A stretch of DNA of 64,000 nucleotides, taken from Azospirillum canadense. Lineage in GTDB: Bacteria; Pseudomonadota; Alphaproteobacteria; Azospirillales; Azospirillaceae. The stretch is taken from assembly GCF_025961225.1 (NCBI RefSeq), contig NZ_JAOQNG010000010.1, positions 1,292,501 through 1,356,500 on the forward strand, given 5' to 3'. The number at the start of each line of letters is the position of its first letter. Positions within the stretch are counted from its first letter, which is position 1. The notes under the pieces are model-generated. The model saw nothing but the letters and a program-made list of their open reading frames with translations, was not told the DNA's origin and searched no databases. Positions 52,716 to 61,179 of the stretch are shown one piece after another. The translations under genes and the position numbers were made by a program.

Positions 52716-52815
52716 GCGCGCCGGCATCCTCCACCATCCGGGAAAACTCGGCTGCACCATCGACGGTCCGGCCGCCGTCGTCCAACATCGCCCCCAACAA
52801 AACAGGGAGGCGACC

Positions 52816-53106
52816 ATGGCGACGGCGGCACCGGCGATGATCTTCGAGAATCCGGCGAACGGACAGAGGGAGGCGGTGTCCAACCGCGACGGCGTCCGGG
52901 CTTTCTTCGGCGGACCGTTCTACTTCGCCGTGAAAGGCGAGTGGGTGCACGCGGCGATCCACGCCGCGCTGACGGTCATTGGCCTGCTGCTGTGGCCCAG
53001 CGGGGCCCTGATGGTGATCGGTGCCTGGTTCGGCTACGCCTGCGCGACGCCGACGATCCTGGAGTCACGGTTTCGGCGGATGGGGTGGCAGAAGATTGCG
53101 GGGTGA
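52816..53106 (+). CDS. Small membrane protein (96 aa), unknown function
   Basis: A 96-residue protein with one or two hydrophobic segments in the second half (HAAIHAALTVIGLLLWPSGA, LMVIGAWFGYACATPTIL) after a polar N-terminus with GGPFYFAVKGEW. A clear ribosome-binding site GGGAGG lies six bases before ATG 52816. The sequence resembles small YIP/DUF2628-like membrane proteins, but that is uncertain. Confidence 0.6.
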   Translation: MATAAPAMIFENPANGQREAVSNRDGVRAFFGGPFYFAVKGEWVHAAIHAALTVIGLLLWPSGALMVIGAWFGYACATPTILESRFRRMGWQKIAG

Positions 53107-53114
53107 GGTGGAAC

Positions 53115-53612
53115 TCAGCGCGACAACACCTCCAAAATCGCCGCGACGCACACGTCGACCGGCCGGTCGGCGGTGTCGATGACGAGGGGTGGCCGGTCCC
53201 AGGGTTCGTAACCACGGCCCGTCACCTCCGCCCAAGTGGGCAGGCGGAAGCCGTCGATGTCGGGCCGGCGGGACTCGATGCGGCGGCGGTGCTCCTGGGG
53301 GTTGGAGCAGACGACCTCCACCTCGACCAGCCGGGCGCCGGCCCGTTCTGCCGTCGCGCGCCACGCCTCGCGGGTGGCGCGGACCGGGTTGACGCAGTCC
53401 GCGATCACCCGGCTGCCGAGCCGCAGGTTGTCCTCTGCCACCCCATAGGCCACCAGATAACCGAGCGGCCCTACATCGCCGCTCCTGCGCAGCGCCTGCT
53501 CGATGGTGTCGATCCGCAGGTGCAGCGCCCCCAGCCGCGTCGCCAGCGCGCGGGCGATGGTCGTCTTGCCGGTTCCGGGAAGCCCACCCAGGGCGATCAG
53601 CGTTCCTGACAT
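53115..53612 (-). CDS. P-loop kinase-like AAA protein (165 aa)
   Basis: A 165-residue ATP-binding protein with Walker A GGLPGTGKTT (residues 9-18) and the layout of small-molecule kinases of the zeta-toxin/gluconate-kinase type, with VVCSNPQEHRRRIESRR as a lid-like element. The phosphate acceptor is unknown. Its ATG overlaps the stop of rraA (TGATG), so both are translated together. Confidence 0.82.
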   Translation of the reverse strand: MSGTLIALGGLPGTGKTTIARALATRLGALHLRIDTIEQALRRSGDVGPLGYLVAYGVAEDNLRLGSRVIADCVNPVRATREAWRATAERAGARLVEVEVVCSNPQEHRRRIESRRPDIDGFRLPTWAEVTGRGYEPWDRPPLVIDTADRPVDVCVAAILEVLSR

Positions 53613-54109
53613 CACTGGGCCGCGCCGAACTCCGCGGGGGTCAGCACCAACACGCCGTCCTCGTCGGCGAAGACGAGGTCGCCGGGGGACACGCGGATGC
53701 CGGCCAGTGTCACGGCCAAGTCGCGCTGCCCTTCGCCGTTGCGCACGGTCTTGCGCGGGATCGCCGCCACCGCCTTGATGCCGAGGTCCAGGGTGGCGAG
53801 TACGGCGGCGTCGCGGACGCAGCCGTGGATGACCACGCCTTCCCACCCGTTCTTCACCGCGTCCTTGGCGATCAGGTCGCCCATCAGGGCGGCGCGCAGG
53901 CTGCCGCCGCCGTCCACCACCAGCACCTTGCCTTTCCCCGGTGTGCCCAGCGTCTCCTTGACGCGGGAGTTATCCTCGAAGCACTTGATGGTCACCGCCT
54001 CGCCGGCGAACTTGCGGCGCGCGCCGAAGTCGCGGAAGACCGGGTCGGCGACGCGGGCTGTCTTCTCGAAGCGGTCGTAGTGGTCGCAGGTGCTGTCGAA
54101 GTCGGACAT
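53612..54109 (-). CDS. rraA: RraA-family protein
   Basis: A 165-residue protein of the RraA/HMG-aldolase family. Signature segments are FRDFGARRKFAGEAVTIKCF, LVVDGGGSLRAALMGDLIA, GVVIHGCVRDAAVLATLDLG and DGVLVLTPAEF. Members either inhibit RNase E or act as 4-hydroxy-4-methyl-2-oxoglutarate aldolases; GDLIA with GCVRD is compatible with both. ATG at 54109 (MSDFDSTCDHYDRF) is chosen with GGAG upstream. Co-transcribed with a P-loop kinase and following an NrtR-like gene. Confidence 0.88.
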   Translation of the reverse strand: MSDFDSTCDHYDRFEKTARVADPVFRDFGARRKFAGEAVTIKCFEDNSRVKETLGTPGKGKVLVVDGGGSLRAALMGDLIAKDAVKNGWEGVVIHGCVRDAAVLATLDLGIKAVAAIPRKTVRNGEGQRDLAVTLAGIRVSPGDLVFADEDGVLVLTPAEFGAAQ

Positions 54110-54175
54110 GGGGTTTCGCTCCCGAGGAGGCATTTGTTTGTGTTTGCCGGGAGCATAATCCACCGGCCGTAAGGG

Positions 54176-55309
54176 TCAATCCTCCAAGGGGCCGTCCGTG
54201 GGCTCCACCGCACCCGTGCTGGTGCGTTCCAGGATCGCGTGGCGGCGGAAGCGGTGGAGTTCGGCGGGGCGCCCGCCGGTCTGGCTCTCGAACCGGCCGG
54301 TCGGCTCCACGAGGCCGCCGGAGATCATCAGGCGGCGGAAATTCTGCTTGTGCAGCCGCTCGCCGGACAGCGCCTCGACCACCTGCTGGAGCTGGTTCAG
54401 GGTGAAGGTGGGGGGCAGAAGCTCGAAGACGATGGGGCGGTACTTCAGCTTGCCGCGCAGCCGCTCCAGCGCCGTCGCCAGGATGCGGCGCCCGTCGCGC
54501 GCCATCGGGCGGCCGAGCGCGCGCGGCATCTCCGGGCGCGCGGATGCGGTCTCCACGCCGGCGCGGCGCGCGAGGTCGTGGTCGCGGAAGGCCTCCACCA
54601 CCAGCCCGGCCTCGTACAGAAGCTCGTAGCGCTCCAGCACCCGTTCCGAATCCCACGCCGCGCCGTCCAGCGCGAAGGCCATGCCGGCGCGCTCCCCCCG
54701 GCGCGCGCGGGAGGGCTCGTCGGGGGCCGCCGCGACCCAGCGGGCCAGCGCCGGGCGGATCACCGAGTCGAGCAGATGCGGACGCTCATCCCGCCAGTCC
54801 TCCCAGGGGAAGAAGTCGTAGAGGTCGCGCCACTCCGCTCCCGATTCCCCGTCCCCCATGCGCAGCGGCGCCTCACGCACCAGCGCCAGATAGCCCACCA
54901 CCAGGGAGCGCGCGCCGCCGAACAGTTCGTGCGGGTCCCGGTAGCGATCGCCGAAGCTGTAGAGCTGCTCCACATAGCGCAGGGCCAGCCCCGCCCGCCC
55001 CTCCGCCACCGCGCGCACGCCGTCCTGCAGGGTGCGGAAGCGCTGCGGATCGAAGGGCGCACCGGGCAGGGCGTCGCGGTGCGGCAGCGGCTCGTCGCCA
55101 CGGCGGTGCGATTCGGGGATCTCGAAGCCGCTGCGCACCGTCACCACCCGTGGCACGACGCGCGGCACTGCGCCGGCGGCCGACGCCCCGTTCACCGCGA
55201 CAATGGCCACCGCCAACCCCACCTGTGTCCCGTCCGCCACGCGCCGCACCACCCCCTGTTGAGCCGTCCCGGCAAGATAGGCGCGGAGGGCACGCAAATC
55301 ACCGGTCAT
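54176..55309 (-). CDS. NrtR-like Nudix-related regulator of NAD metabolism
   Basis: A 377-residue protein. The N-terminal part resembles a degenerate Nudix domain lacking a standard Nudix box; the middle is helical (RYVEQLYSFGDRYRDPHELF). The C-terminal winged helix reads FTLNQLQQVVEALSGERLHK, then NFRRLMISGGLVE, typical of NrtR regulators, which sense ADP-ribose and repress NAD biosynthesis genes. It is longer than classic NrtR. The start at 55309 avoids an upstream extension of 49 residues that overlaps the divergent phosphate-transporter promoter region. No NAD genes are adjacent. Confidence 0.7.
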   Translation of the reverse strand: MTGDLRALRAYLAGTAQQGVVRRVADGTQVGLAVAIVAVNGASAAGAVPRVVPRVVTVRSGFEIPESHRRGDEPLPHRDALPGAPFDPQRFRTLQDGVRAVAEGRAGLALRYVEQLYSFGDRYRDPHELFGGARSLVVGYLALVREAPLRMGDGESGAEWRDLYDFFPWEDWRDERPHLLDSVIRPALARWVAAAPDEPSRARRGERAGMAFALDGAAWDSERVLERYELLYEAGLVVEAFRDHDLARRAGVETASARPEMPRALGRPMARDGRRILATALERLRGKLKYRPIVFELLPPTFTLNQLQQVVEALSGERLHKQNFRRLMISGGLVEPTGRFESQTGGRPAELHRFRRHAILERTSTGAVEPTDGPLED

Positions 55310-55443
55310 CGCGCCGCAGCGGGACACTTCCGGCCCAGATAAGGCTTCCACGATACTTTTGTGACTCCCCTTGGGCGCCGGGGATGATACATGACGCGCG
55401 ACACAGGCCCGCGCCTGCTCCGCCACCACACCGATCTGATCCC

Positions 55444-56451
55444 ATGGAAGCCGCAACCCTCGCCCTGCCCATCGTCGTCGGGCTGATCGGCGTCGCCCTC
55501 CTCTTCGACTTCCTGAACGGCCTGCACGACGCGGCCAACTCCATCGCCACCGTGGTCTCCACCCGCGTGCTGAAGCCGCAGGCCGCGGTGGCGATGGCCG
55601 CCTTCTTCAACTTCATCGCCTTCCTGTTCTTCGGCCTGCATGTGGCGACGACCATCGGCACCGGCATCGTCGGCGGCGGGGTCGTGGACGCCAACGTGAT
55701 CTTCGGCGCGCTGATGGGGGCGATCGTCTGGAACGTCATCACCTGGTGGCTGGGCATCCCGTCCAGCTCCTCGCACGCGCTGATCGGCGGGCTGGTGGGG
55801 GCCGGCGTGGCCAAGGCCGGCTGGGGGGCGGTGGTCGTCTCCGGTCTGACCAAGACCGCTGCCGCCATCGTGCTGTCCCCCGTCGTCGGCTTCGTCCTGG
55901 CGAGCATCATGATGATCATCGTTTCCTGGGGATTCCGGCGCAAGGCGCCCTTCGCGGTGGACCGGCTGTTCCGGCACCTGCAGCTCGTCTCCGCGTCGCT
56001 CTACAGCCTGGGGCACGGCGGCAACGACGCGCAGAAGACCATGGGGATCATCGCCGTGCTGCTCTACTCCCAGGGCCTGCTGGGGTCGGAGTTCTACGTG
56101 CCCTTCTGGGTGGTGCTGAGTTGCCAGGCCTGCATGGGCTTGGGCACGCTGTTCGGCGGCTGGCGCATCGTGAAGACCATGGGGTCGAAGCTGACGGAAC
56201 TGAAGCCGGTCCAGGGCTCCTGCGCGGAGACGGGCGGCGCCCTCACGCTGTTCGCGGCGACTTGGCTGGGCGTGCCGGTCAGCACGACCCACACGATCAC
56301 CGGCGCGATCATCGGCGTTGGCGCCACCCGCCGCACCAGCGCGGTGCGCTGGGGGCTGGCGCACGGCATCGTCATCGCCTGGGTCGTCACCCTGCCGGCG
56401 ACGGCGCTGGTCGGCGCCCTGTTCTACGAGGTCTCGCTGCTCCTCTGGTGA
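55444..56451 (+). CDS. Inorganic phosphate transporter, PiT family
   Basis: A 335-residue inner-membrane carrier with about ten helices. Both PiT signature repeats are seen: LNGLHDAANSIATVVSTRVL (about 24-43) and LGHGGNDAQKTMGI. It imports metal-phosphate by proton symport at low affinity. Usually a phoU-like (DUF47) partner gene precedes it; none is here. It ends 34 bases before a bidirectional terminator. The long frame upstream of ATG 55444 is a shadow of the minus-strand regulator. Confidence 0.93.
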   Translation: MEAATLALPIVVGLIGVALLFDFLNGLHDAANSIATVVSTRVLKPQAAVAMAAFFNFIAFLFFGLHVATTIGTGIVGGGVVDANVIFGALMGAIVWNVITWWLGIPSSSSHALIGGLVGAGVAKAGWGAVVVSGLTKTAAAIVLSPVVGFVLASIMMIIVSWGFRRKAPFAVDRLFRHLQLVSASLYSLGHGGNDAQKTMGIIAVLLYSQGLLGSEFYVPFWVVLSCQACMGLGTLFGGWRIVKTMGSKLTELKPVQGSCAETGGALTLFAATWLGVPVSTTHTITGAIIGVGATRRTSAVRWGLAHGIVIAWVVTLPATALVGALFYEVSLLLW

Positions 56452-56481
56452 GGGGCAGCCCCGGCAAGGGCGGCGCAAACG

Positions 56482-56510
56482 AAAAGGGCGGCCAAACGGC
56501 CGCCCTTTTT
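56482..56510. terminator. Bidirectional intrinsic terminator
   Basis: AAAA-GGGCGGCC-AAAC-GGCCGCCC-TTTTT: a perfect 8-bp stem with A/T tracts on both sides. It serves the phosphate transporter gene on the plus strand and tRNA-Gly on the minus strand. Confidence 0.9.
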
Positions 56511-56526
56511 CGGTATCCTCCGTGAC

Positions 56527-56601
56527 TGGAGCGGGCGAAGGGATTCGAACCCTCGACCCCAACCTTGGCAAGGTTGTGCTCTACCCCTGAGCTACGCCCG
56601 C
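56527..56601 (-). tRNA. tRNA-Gly (anticodon GCC)
   Basis: A 75-nt tRNA including encoded CCA. Acceptor strands GCGGGCG and CGCCCGC pair, the D loop is AGCTCAGGGGTAGAGC, the anticodon stem-loop CAACC-TTGCCAA-GGTTG reads GCC, and the T loop is GTTCGAATC. Confidence 0.97.
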
Positions 56602-56703
56602 GCCGCTCCGTCGGAGGAGCGCCCGTATACCCGCTGGCGCTCACGCTGGCAAGCGGCTTTTGACTTCGCACTTCATTTTTCCATCGAAACGAGGACACCT
56701 GCC

Positions 56704-56991
56704 GTGCCGATGCCGCCCGACGCGGAGTGGAACCGCGAGATCGACTCCCTGGTCTTCACCCCGGACGGGCACCGGGGCCGGTGCGTTGTCCACCGGCTGG
56801 CCTTTCGCGCTCTGCTTGGCCTGCGCCAGCCGGAGCCTGCCGACGGGCTCGCCCATTTCGCCGCGCACCGCGCCGCCTACCAGCGGGCCGCGGCGCGGAA
56901 GATCGCCGACCGCGGCTTGGCTCCCGACGCCAACCTCCACCTGACCAGCCGGGCGGTTCAGGGGGCGTTGGAGGAAACCGCTTCGGCGTGA
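56704..56991 (+). CDS. Small DUF1488-like protein (95 aa)
   Basis: A 95-residue protein with GTG 56704 or ATG 56710 as start. The segment IDSLVFTPDGHRGRCVVHRL followed by AFRALLGL recalls the DUF1488 pattern of a strand, a cysteine-containing strand and a helix. The second half is helical and Ala/Arg-rich. Its end overlaps the end of the convergent alpha-galactosidase gene by 34 bases. Moderate confidence in family. Confidence 0.55.
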   Translation: MPMPPDAEWNREIDSLVFTPDGHRGRCVVHRLAFRALLGLRQPEPADGLAHFAAHRAAYQRAAARKIADRGLAPDANLHLTSRAVQGALEETASA

Positions 56992-59237
56992 AGCACCAGG
57001 GCGGTCTCCGGCCTCTGCTCCGGCAGCAGGATGCCGGCCTGACGCAGCAGCGCGCCGGTGGACTCCAGCCCCTCCCCCGCCAGCCGCCTCTGCGCGTCGG
57101 AGGGGGCGTAGCCGCGCACCGCCTGCGGCCCGGGAAGGGTAAGGCGGTAGAGCCGCGCGTCGTCGAGACCCGGCAGGGTTAGCGGCGCGGGGATGGGTGC
57201 GGATGGGCTGGTCCGCTGCGCGACGAGGTACACGGCCTCCCCACCGTCCGGAGCGACCACGCCCTGGACGCGCCGCCCGTCAAGTTCCGGCCCGGCGTGG
57301 TGCAGGCCGCCATGCAGCAGGGGGCGCAGCCGCTTGTGCAGGGCGATCCAGTCCGCCAGCTCCGTCGCCTGGTCGGGCGGCAGGGCGAGCGGGTCAAGCT
57401 CCACCCCCATGTGCCCGAACAGCGCGACAGCGGCGCGGAAGCCCAGGCTGTGGCGGCGGCCGGTCTGGTGGTTGGGGCTGGCGGAGACATGCGCGCCCAT
57501 GATCTCCGGCGGCAGGAAGCGCAGGAACCCGCGCTGGATGTCCAGCCGCTCCAGCGCGTCGGTGCAGTCGGACGGCCAGACGCGCACCGCCCGCCCCAGC
57601 ACGCCGAGATCGGACCGCCCGCCGCCCGACGCGCAGCTTTCGATCTCCAACGCCGGATGCGCCGTCCGCAGCCGGTCCATCAGCGCGTAGACTGCAAGGA
57701 CCTGCCGGCGGTAGGCCGGCCGCCCGGCGGCGTCGCCAGCGTCGGTCAGGTCACGGTTCATGTCCCATTTCAGGTAGGCAATGGGCGCCTCGCGCAGCTG
57801 CCGGTCGAGCGCGTCGAACAGGTGCTCCGTCACCTCCGGCCGAGTCAGGTCGAGGACGAGCTGGCGGCGCGAGGTCACCGGATCGCGCCCGCGGACGCCC
57901 AGCGCCCAGTCCGGATGCGCGCGGAGCAAGTCGCTGTCCGGGTTGACCATCTCCGGCTCCACCCACAGGCCGAACTCCATGCCCAACTCGTTCACGCGGT
58001 TGGCCAGCGGCGCCAAGCCGTTGGGGAAGATGGCCGGGTCGGGCGTCCAGTCGCCGAGCCCGGCGCGGTCGCTGCGCCGGCCGCGGAACCAGCCGTCGTC
58101 CAGCACGAACCGCTCCGCCCCCAGCCGCGCCGCGGCCTCCGCCTGCTGCATCAGGCGGGCCTCGTCCAGCTTGAAGCCGTTGCCTTCCCAGGTGTTGAAG
58201 GTCACCGGGCGCGGGCGCATGGGCCCACCCGGCCAGCGCAGCACCCGTTGCCGCGCGTGGGCGTGGAAGTGGCGCGACAGCCCGCTCCAGCCCTCGGGCG
58301 ACAGGGTGGCGTGAGCGGTGACGGTCTCCAGCCGCTCCCCGGCCCCCAGGATGACCTCGCCGGGGTGGAACAGCTCGCCCACCGTCACCAGGACGCGCCC
58401 GTCGGTCACGCGCTCCGCCGTCAGGCGGTGGCCGCCGCTCCAGCCCAGTTGGACGCCGAAGACGGTCCCGGCCTCCTCGCCGCTGCCGGGAAGACCGGCC
58501 AGCAGGCCGGGGAAATGGGTTTGCGTGCGGTTGCCGCGCGTCTCGATCGTCAGGGTTTCGCGGGCGAGCGGGACGGTGGTTTCCTGGAACTCCCGCGCCC
58601 AGCGTCCCTCCAGCGCGCGGATATCGGCGACGGCGGCGGGCAGCAGGAAGACGCCCGACGCGATGCGGTCCACCACCAGACCCGGCTCGCCCTCGTTCAC
58701 CAGGACGTTGCGGCTGGTGAGGACGTCGTCGTCGCCGAGGTCGAGGTGAAGCTCCAGCGACAGGCGCGCGACGGGGTCCTGGGCGACGACCACGCAGGCG
58801 GTGCCGTCCCGGCGCACCTCCCGCACGTCGAAGGCCGCGGTCCAGTCCTGCCCACCGCGGTGGGCGACCAGAGCCGGCGTGGTCTGCACGTCCAGCCCGA
58901 CCGTCGGCATCAGGGTCGCTTCGGGGACCAGCCGGTCGAGCCGGTTGTTGGGCCGCCCGGCGGCTCGAAGGTCGCGCAGCCACGCCTCCTCCAGCCCATC
59001 AGGAAGGCGGGCTCCCCACCAGGCAATCTCCGGCAGTCCACGGGGGTGCCGCAGCAAAAGCAGCGTCGTCCCCGGCCCGTCGAGCCGCAGGATCTCGGGC
59101 GCAGGTCCCGGCGCACCGTCCGGCGTGGAACCGGAAGCGGAACCGGGCCGCAACCCGGCCAGGGTCGTTGCGGCCGCGACGCCGGCCAGCAGGCGCCGCC
59201 GGCAAATCCCGATTCGCCCGCCAATTCGATGACCCAT
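56958..59237 (-). CDS. Exported GH36 alpha-galactosidase
   Basis: A 759-residue glycosidase. The N-terminus has a twin-arginine-like signal (GICRRRLLAGVAAATTLAG). The N-terminal beta-supersandwich is followed by the catalytic barrel with YLKWDMNRDL, where Asp492 is the expected nucleophile, and IESCASGGGRSDLG with VWPSD, where Asp557 is the expected acid/base. The enzyme removes terminal alpha-galactose from raffinose-type sugars or galactomannans. No sugar transporter or regulator lies next to it. Confidence 0.9.
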   Translation of the reverse strand: MGHRIGGRIGICRRRLLAGVAAATTLAGLRPGSASGSTPDGAPGPAPEILRLDGPGTTLLLLRHPRGLPEIAWWGARLPDGLEEAWLRDLRAAGRPNNRLDRLVPEATLMPTVGLDVQTTPALVAHRGGQDWTAAFDVREVRRDGTACVVVAQDPVARLSLELHLDLGDDDVLTSRNVLVNEGEPGLVVDRIASGVFLLPAAVADIRALEGRWAREFQETTVPLARETLTIETRGNRTQTHFPGLLAGLPGSGEEAGTVFGVQLGWSGGHRLTAERVTDGRVLVTVGELFHPGEVILGAGERLETVTAHATLSPEGWSGLSRHFHAHARQRVLRWPGGPMRPRPVTFNTWEGNGFKLDEARLMQQAEAAARLGAERFVLDDGWFRGRRSDRAGLGDWTPDPAIFPNGLAPLANRVNELGMEFGLWVEPEMVNPDSDLLRAHPDWALGVRGRDPVTSRRQLVLDLTRPEVTEHLFDALDRQLREAPIAYLKWDMNRDLTDAGDAAGRPAYRRQVLAVYALMDRLRTAHPALEIESCASGGGRSDLGVLGRAVRVWPSDCTDALERLDIQRGFLRFLPPEIMGAHVSASPNHQTGRRHSLGFRAAVALFGHMGVELDPLALPPDQATELADWIALHKRLRPLLHGGLHHAGPELDGRRVQGVVAPDGGEAVYLVAQRTSPSAPIPAPLTLPGLDDARLYRLTLPGPQAVRGYAPSDAQRRLAGEGLESTGALLRQAGILLPEQRPETALVLHAEAVSSNAP

Positions 59238-59313
59238 CCTCCCATCCTTCCGCGGCTTCGGGGAGGAAGGGAGGTGTCGCCGAAGGCGGGTGATGACAAG
59301 CCGCGACCCGGAC

Positions 59314-59622
59314 TCAGTTCCCCAGCGCGGAAAAGGAGGAGCCGGCGTTGCGGAAATAGTTCAGCACATAGACGCGCACGCTGGTGGCGAAGGGAATGCC
59401 CTGGGTGCGGCTGGCGTCGATGTCCGCGCACAGCGCCTCCACCGACTTGCCTTCACGCTGGGCGATGTCCTTCAGGCCGTCCCAGATCGTCGCCTCCAGG
59501 CGCAGGCTGGCCCGGCGGCCGCCGAGCGACACCGAGCGCGACACCACGACGGGCTGCGCGGAGAGGGAGCTGAGGTCGGCCATCTCGTCGAGGGCGCGGG
59601 GAATGCGGCGATCCATCTTCAT
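59314..59622 (-). CDS. Ribbon-helix-helix domain protein, first paralogue (102 aa)
   Basis: A 102-residue protein. The segment VVVSRSVSLGGRRASLRLEA followed by TIWDGLKDIAQREGKSVEAL matches the RHH_4 type of DNA-binding domain, and a helix SVRVYVLNYFRNA closes it. Its paralogue lies at 62793. Both have the strand-helix order LRLE..W..L..I..RE....V..LC.DI/L and S.RV....YFR/YYR. It diverges from the YcaO-TfuA genes and may regulate them. Confidence 0.85.
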   Translation of the reverse strand: MKMDRRIPRALDEMADLSSLSAQPVVVSRSVSLGGRRASLRLEATIWDGLKDIAQREGKSVEALCADIDASRTQGIPFATSVRVYVLNYFRNAGSSFSALGN

Positions 59623-59925
59623 CGGAACGGTCCTGTCTCGGCCTGACGCCCAGAGGCGCCGAATGCCGATTTTTTACCCCCGGCACCACCTCTCGCTGTG
59701 TGAAGAACTTCACAGTGCGGACCGTCGCCAGGGACCAAAGCTGTGGCATACCGCAGTATTCACGCTGTTCGGGCGCAGCCGCCGCGGTGTGGGCACGGGC
59801 CGTCTCGGCCTTGGGTATCCTCCACCGTTCGTGGTATGCCTTTCACCTTCAGCCGAAGCGGATCGCCGGCCCGGCGCGCTTCTTCCCGAGCCTCCTCCAT
59901 GCCATTCGAGCGCAGACGGACATCC
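59623..59925. other. Divergent intergenic region, RHH to YcaO
   Basis: About 300 bases holding the promoters of the RHH and YcaO genes. TTGTGAAG-like AT-richer sequence occurs around 59695-59720 (TGTGAAGAACTTCACA is a 16-base perfect inverted repeat at 59699-59714 and a good operator candidate). The frame running through the region into YcaO is Arg/Ser-rich and not protein-like. No precursor peptide gene was identified. Confidence 0.5.
59699..59714. promoter_or_regulatory. Perfect palindromic operator candidate
   Basis: TGTGAAGAACTTCACA is a perfect 16-base palindrome between the divergent RHH and YcaO genes. Its TGTGA...TCACA half-sites match the Crp/Fnr-family core, and a Crp/Fnr gene lies 2.3 kb away in the same locus. 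Binding by that regulator is a testable inference. Confidence 0.55.
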
Positions 59926-61179
59926 ATGGACCTCCGCAAAAGCACCGAGCAGGCCGTGAAGGTCCACACCACGGGCACGCACCGGATCGTCGCGCCGGAG
60001 CAGACGCTCGCCCGCGTGGCCCCCTTCCTTCCGGTCATGGGCATCACGCGCGTGGCGAACGTCACCGGGTTGGACACGGTCGGCATCCCGGTGGTGATGG
60101 TGACCCGGCCGAACTCCCGCTCCGTCTCGGTCGCGCAGGGCAAGGGCGTGACGCTGGCCGCCGCCAAGGCGTCCGGAGTCATGGAGTCGGTCGAAAGCTA
60201 CCACGCGGAACGCATCACCCTGCCGCTGAAGTACGGCAGCTACGAGGAGCTGCGCTGGTCCCACCCGATCGTGGACGTACACCGGCTGCCCCGGCTGGAT
60301 TCCGGCGGCTTCACCCCGCACACGCCGATGCTGTGGCTGGAAGGGACGGACCTGCTGGGCGGCGGCCCGAAATGGGTGCCGTTCGAGATGGTGCACCTGA
60401 ACTTCACGCTGCCCCTGCCGCCGGGGTCGGGCAGCTTCGTCGCCGGGTCGAACGGGCTGGCCTCGGGCAACTCGCTGGCGGAGGCCATCGGCCACGCGAT
60501 CACCGAACTGGTGGAGCGCGACGGCGCCACCCTGTGGCGCCTGCGCGGCCTGGAAGCGCAGGAAGCGACGCGCATCGACCCGGCCACGGTGAACGACCCG
60601 GTCTGCGCGTCCCTGCTCGACCGGTTCGACGCGGCCGGCGTGGACGTCGGCCTGTGGGAGATCACCAGCGACATCGGCCTTCCGGCCTTCCTCTGCCGCA
60701 TCGTGACGCGGGAGGACGCGCCGCAGCAGTCCATCCGGCCGGCGCTGGGCATGGGCTGCCACGCGGCGCGCGAGGTCGCGCTGTCCCGCGCCCTGACGGA
60801 GGCGGCGCAGAGCCGCCTGACCTTCATCGCCGGGGCGCGCGACGACATGCCCCGCGCGGAATACGAACGCCACCTCGACCCGGTCCAGCACGAGCGCTGG
60901 AAGACGCGCATCACCGGGGGCACGGGCGTGCGCGACTTCGCCACCGTCCCCACCTTCTCCGGCCGCACCATCGAGGACGACCTTGCCCACCAGCTCGACC
61001 GGCTGCGCGCCGTCGGCATCGAGGAGGTGGTGGCCGTGGACCTGACCAAGCCGGAGTTCGGCATCCCCGTGGCCCGCGTCGTCATCCCGGGCCTGGAGGG
61101 GATCGACGAGTCGCCGGACTATCTGCTGGGCGCACGGGCGCGCGCCGTTGCCGACATGAGCGCCGGAGTGGAAGCATGA
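59926..61179 (+). CDS. YcaO-family ATP-dependent cyclodehydratase/thioamidation protein
   Basis: A 417-residue protein of the YcaO superfamily. Characteristic elements are KGVTLAAAKASGVMESVESY, SNGLASGNSLAEAIGHAITE followed by LVERDG, and GMGCHAAREVALSRALTEAA; the Glu-rich motifs are those that bind Mg-ATP. YcaO enzymes phosphorylate peptide amide oxygens to form azolines or, with TfuA, thioamides. The next gene, overlapping by ATGA, is tfuA, so thioamidation of a peptide or protein is the likeliest reaction. No cognate precursor peptide gene was seen nearby. ATG at 59926 or 59899. Confidence 0.92.
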   Translation: MDLRKSTEQAVKVHTTGTHRIVAPEQTLARVAPFLPVMGITRVANVTGLDTVGIPVVMVTRPNSRSVSVAQGKGVTLAAAKASGVMESVESYHAERITLPLKYGSYEELRWSHPIVDVHRLPRLDSGGFTPHTPMLWLEGTDLLGGGPKWVPFEMVHLNFTLPLPPGSGSFVAGSNGLASGNSLAEAIGHAITELVERDGATLWRLRGLEAQEATRIDPATVNDPVCASLLDRFDAAGVDVGLWEITSDIGLPAFLCRIVTREDAPQQSIRPALGMGCHAAREVALSRALTEAAQSRLTFIAGARDDMPRAEYERHLDPVQHERWKTRITGGTGVRDFATVPTFSGRTIEDDLAHQLDRLRAVGIEEVVAVDLTKPEFGIPVARVVIPGLEGIDESPDYLLGARARAVADMSAGVEA

